Source: Flavobacteriales bacterium (GTDB lineage: Bacteria; Bacteroidota; Bacteroidia; Flavobacteriales_D; Crocinitomicaceae). Taken from it: 64,000 nt of DNA. The DNA is taken from assembly GCA_947475275.1 (NCBI GenBank), contig CANJNE010000002.1, positions 1 to 64,000 on the forward strand. Reading direction: 5' to 3'. The position numbers and the translations under genes were made by a program. The notes beneath the pieces were generated by a model that worked only from the letters and a program-made list of their open reading frames with translations, did no database searches and was not told the DNA's origin. Positions 61,966-64,000 of this stretch are shown one piece after another; the first letter of the stretch is position 1, and each line of letters begins with the position of its first letter.

Positions 61966-64000
61966 TTATCTAAGAAGGTTTACGTGACCTGTCTTGATTT
62001 CCTTCCTGTTTTGAAAATCTGTATAAGTTAATTTCCAAACATAGGTTCCATCTTGACAAACAAAACCTTTGTACGATCCGTCCCAGTAATCATTAAAATC
62101 ATATAGTATATAAATCAATTCTCCCCATCGATCATAAATTTCTAAAGTGAATTCGGTGATATTACTTCCATAAACCCTGAACCCTTGATTAAATTCATCA
62201 TCATCTGGGGTAAATGTATTAGGGATGTAAATGATTGGGTCGTAATAAATCGCAATATTGTCAGAGGCCGAACAACCATTAACATCTGTATAATCAACTG
62301 TAAAAATTACATTCTGATTTGGTGATGTAGTTGGATTGCTGCATACCGTGCAACTCAAAAACTCAGCTGGAGACCAAACGTATTGTCCTGAAGTAGAACT
62401 TGTGGCTCCAAGTTGTATAACATCTCCATAAATTGCATATACATCTGCTATTGTTTGAATAAATGCAGGTGGAAATAAATTCACTTGAACAAAAGCTGTA
62501 TCAAAACAACCATAGATATCTTCACCAATCACTTGATAATTGGTGTTGACATTTGGAGAAACGGCAACATTACTTCCAAAATCAGGCTGAACAGTTGAAG
62601 TGGGACTCCAATTGTAAGAAACGCCACCACTTGCCCAGAGAAATGCACTTTCTCCCGGACATATTGTAGTATCATTACCTGCTATAATTTCAGGTTGAAT
62701 AACATCGACAACAATGCTGTCCGTGGCCAAACCACATGCATTGATAAAATCACAATAATAGGTAAAGTCATTTTGTGGACTTAATATAACTGAAGCCCCA
62801 TTTGTTGTATTGATATTACTATTTGGATACCAAAAATAAGTGTCTCCGCCTGATGCTGTAACACCAACAGATTCACCGTAACACATTGGAACTGTATCGG
62901 CTAAAACAGGAATTGGCGGATCAAAGAATACATTTACATTAACGGAATCATTAGCTACACAACCATCAGAAGTGGTGATTTCCACAAAAAATTCTGTTGA
63001 CGATGTGGGTGTAGCATTTGGATTGGAAACAAGCGGATTATCTAAAAAGTTGGTTGGCGTCCAACTATATATAACTCCTCCTCCTGCTGACAAAGGAACA
63101 CTACCTCCAATACAGACTGATGTGTCATTCGAAATTTGTGTGTTGATTTGATAGACCTGAACGGTAAGTTGTAAAGTGTCAATTCCACAACTGTCTGTAA
63201 CAATTACAGTAAAAGTGGTAGTAGTATCAATTGTTGCAATTGGTGTTGGGCTTGTCGGGTCATTTAAAACGGCAGCTGGCGTCCATGTATAATCAGCACC
63301 ACCATAGGCTTCAATTTGAATTGGTGTTCCTGGACATACACCACTAGAAGGTTGTACAACTCCACCTTGAAAATCCCCAATATAAACGTCAAGTTGCGTT
63401 GTATCAGGTGTGTAACAAGAATTTGAATCTGAAACGATTAAAGTCACTGTATATGTTCCAGGTTGCGGATAGACGTGTGATGGATTTACTAGAGTTGAGG
63501 TGGTATTGTCACCAAAATCCCAAAAAAACATGTTACCATTTGCGCTATTATTATTGAAAACAATAGGATTAGGGAGGCAAACTACTGTCGTAGGATTGGA
63601 TATGATTGCTTGAATTTCATTAAGCTCAAACTTAAAAGCCGCTAAATTACAATTGGTACTATTGTTTGTTGGAGACCAAACACCTGGTGTTGAAGTGAAG
63701 CCGAAATCATTTCCACCACAAGCACCGCACACGGCATGATAGATTTTTCCTGCCTTATCAAATCGAGAAGTTCCACCATCAACATGGTTAAACGAGCTGG
63801 CTGTTCCACCCATGTATGTACCGTACTTCAAGGTAGCTGCATTTTCATCCAACACTGCCAAATAAAAATTAGAACCATTGGTATTCAATTGATAAGCATC
63901 AAAGGTGACTGGAAATCCATTCGAGGTGCTGAAAAAAGCTTGCGTGCTGTATGAACTATTGATCGTTCCACCCCACCCCGAAATATATATGTCAAAACAT
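61966..64000 (-). CDS. Secreted SBBP-like/PKD protein with T9SS type B (gliding-motility C-terminal) domain; 5' end outside window
   Basis: Frame is open to the right edge (FDIYISGWGGTINSSYSTQAFFSTSNGFPVTFDAYQLNTNGSN...); PKD FFWDFGDNTTSTLVNPSHVYPQPGTYTVTLIV; C-terminal IYIPNTFTPDDDEFNQGF...LEIYDRWGELIY...GTYVWKLTY. Confidence 0.92.
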   Translation of the reverse strand, partial: CFDIYISGWGGTINSSYSTQAFFSTSNGFPVTFDAYQLNTNGSNFYLAVLDENAATLKYGTYMGGTASSFNHVDGGTSRFDKAGKIYHAVCGACGGNDFGFTSTPGVWSPTNNSTNCNLAAFKFELNEIQAIISNPTTVVCLPNPIVFNNNSANGNMFFWDFGDNTTSTLVNPSHVYPQPGTYTVTLIVSDSNSCYTPDTTQLDVYIGDFQGGVVQPSSGVCPGTPIQIEAYGGADYTWTPAAVLNDPTSPTPIATIDTTTTFTVIVTDSCGIDTLQLTVQVYQINTQISNDTSVCIGGSVPLSAGGGVIYSWTPTNFLDNPLVSNPNATPTSSTEFFVEITTSDGCVANDSVNVNVFFDPPIPVLADTVPMCYGESVGVTASGGDTYFWYPNSNINTTNGASVILSPQNDFTYYCDFINACGLATDSIVVDVIQPEIIAGNDTTICPGESAFLWASGGVSYNWSPTSTVQPDFGSNVAVSPNVNTNYQVIGEDIYGCFDTAFVQVNLFPPAFIQTIADVYAIYGDVIQLGATSSTSGQYVWSPAEFLSCTVCSNPTTSPNQNVIFTVDYTDVNGCSASDNIAIYYDPIIYIPNTFTPDDDEFNQGFRVYGSNITEFTLEIYDRWGELIYILYDFNDYWDGSYKGFVCQDGTYVWKLTYTDFQNRKEIKTGHVNLLR

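Overview
AT-rich chromosomal window whose gene content points to Bacteroidota, probably Flavobacteriales (T9SS C-terminal domains, TTTG-N19-TANNTTTG promoter, uppS-bamA-ompH-ompH-murI order). It is densely coding. The left 40 kb is mostly housekeeping: metH (5' truncated by the window), a J-domain protein, a PqiA-like protein, dgkA, a two-component signalling block (two response regulators, three histidine kinases), a DUF349 protein, a PfkB kinase, an AsmA-like protein, a YyaL/DUF255 protein, a lycopene cyclase/crtZ/CruF-like carotenoid trio, an alkyltransferase-like protein, murI-ompH-ompH-bamA-uppS, atpC-atpD, a LolC/E-like permease, rbfA and an MsbA-like ABC exporter. The right 24 kb is dominated by very large secreted T9SS cargo/adhesin genes (40.5-42.9, 43.8-61.3 and 62-64 kb), three of which are tandem mosaic paralogues sharing a ~1.2 kb C-terminal module. 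I see no tRNA, rRNA, CRISPR array, transposase or prophage. I found no convincing new defence or mobile system. The best leads are a GC-rich structured leader or ncRNA candidate at ~4.37-4.54 kb, a permease gene that seems to lack any ATG/GTG/TTG start, the mosaic T9SS array, a histidine kinase with an enlarged DHp region, an alkyltransferase-like protein with the active Cys replaced by Ala, and a 10-bp tandem repeat/hairpin region at ~23.2 kb. All assignments come from reading translations and motifs; no database search was run.
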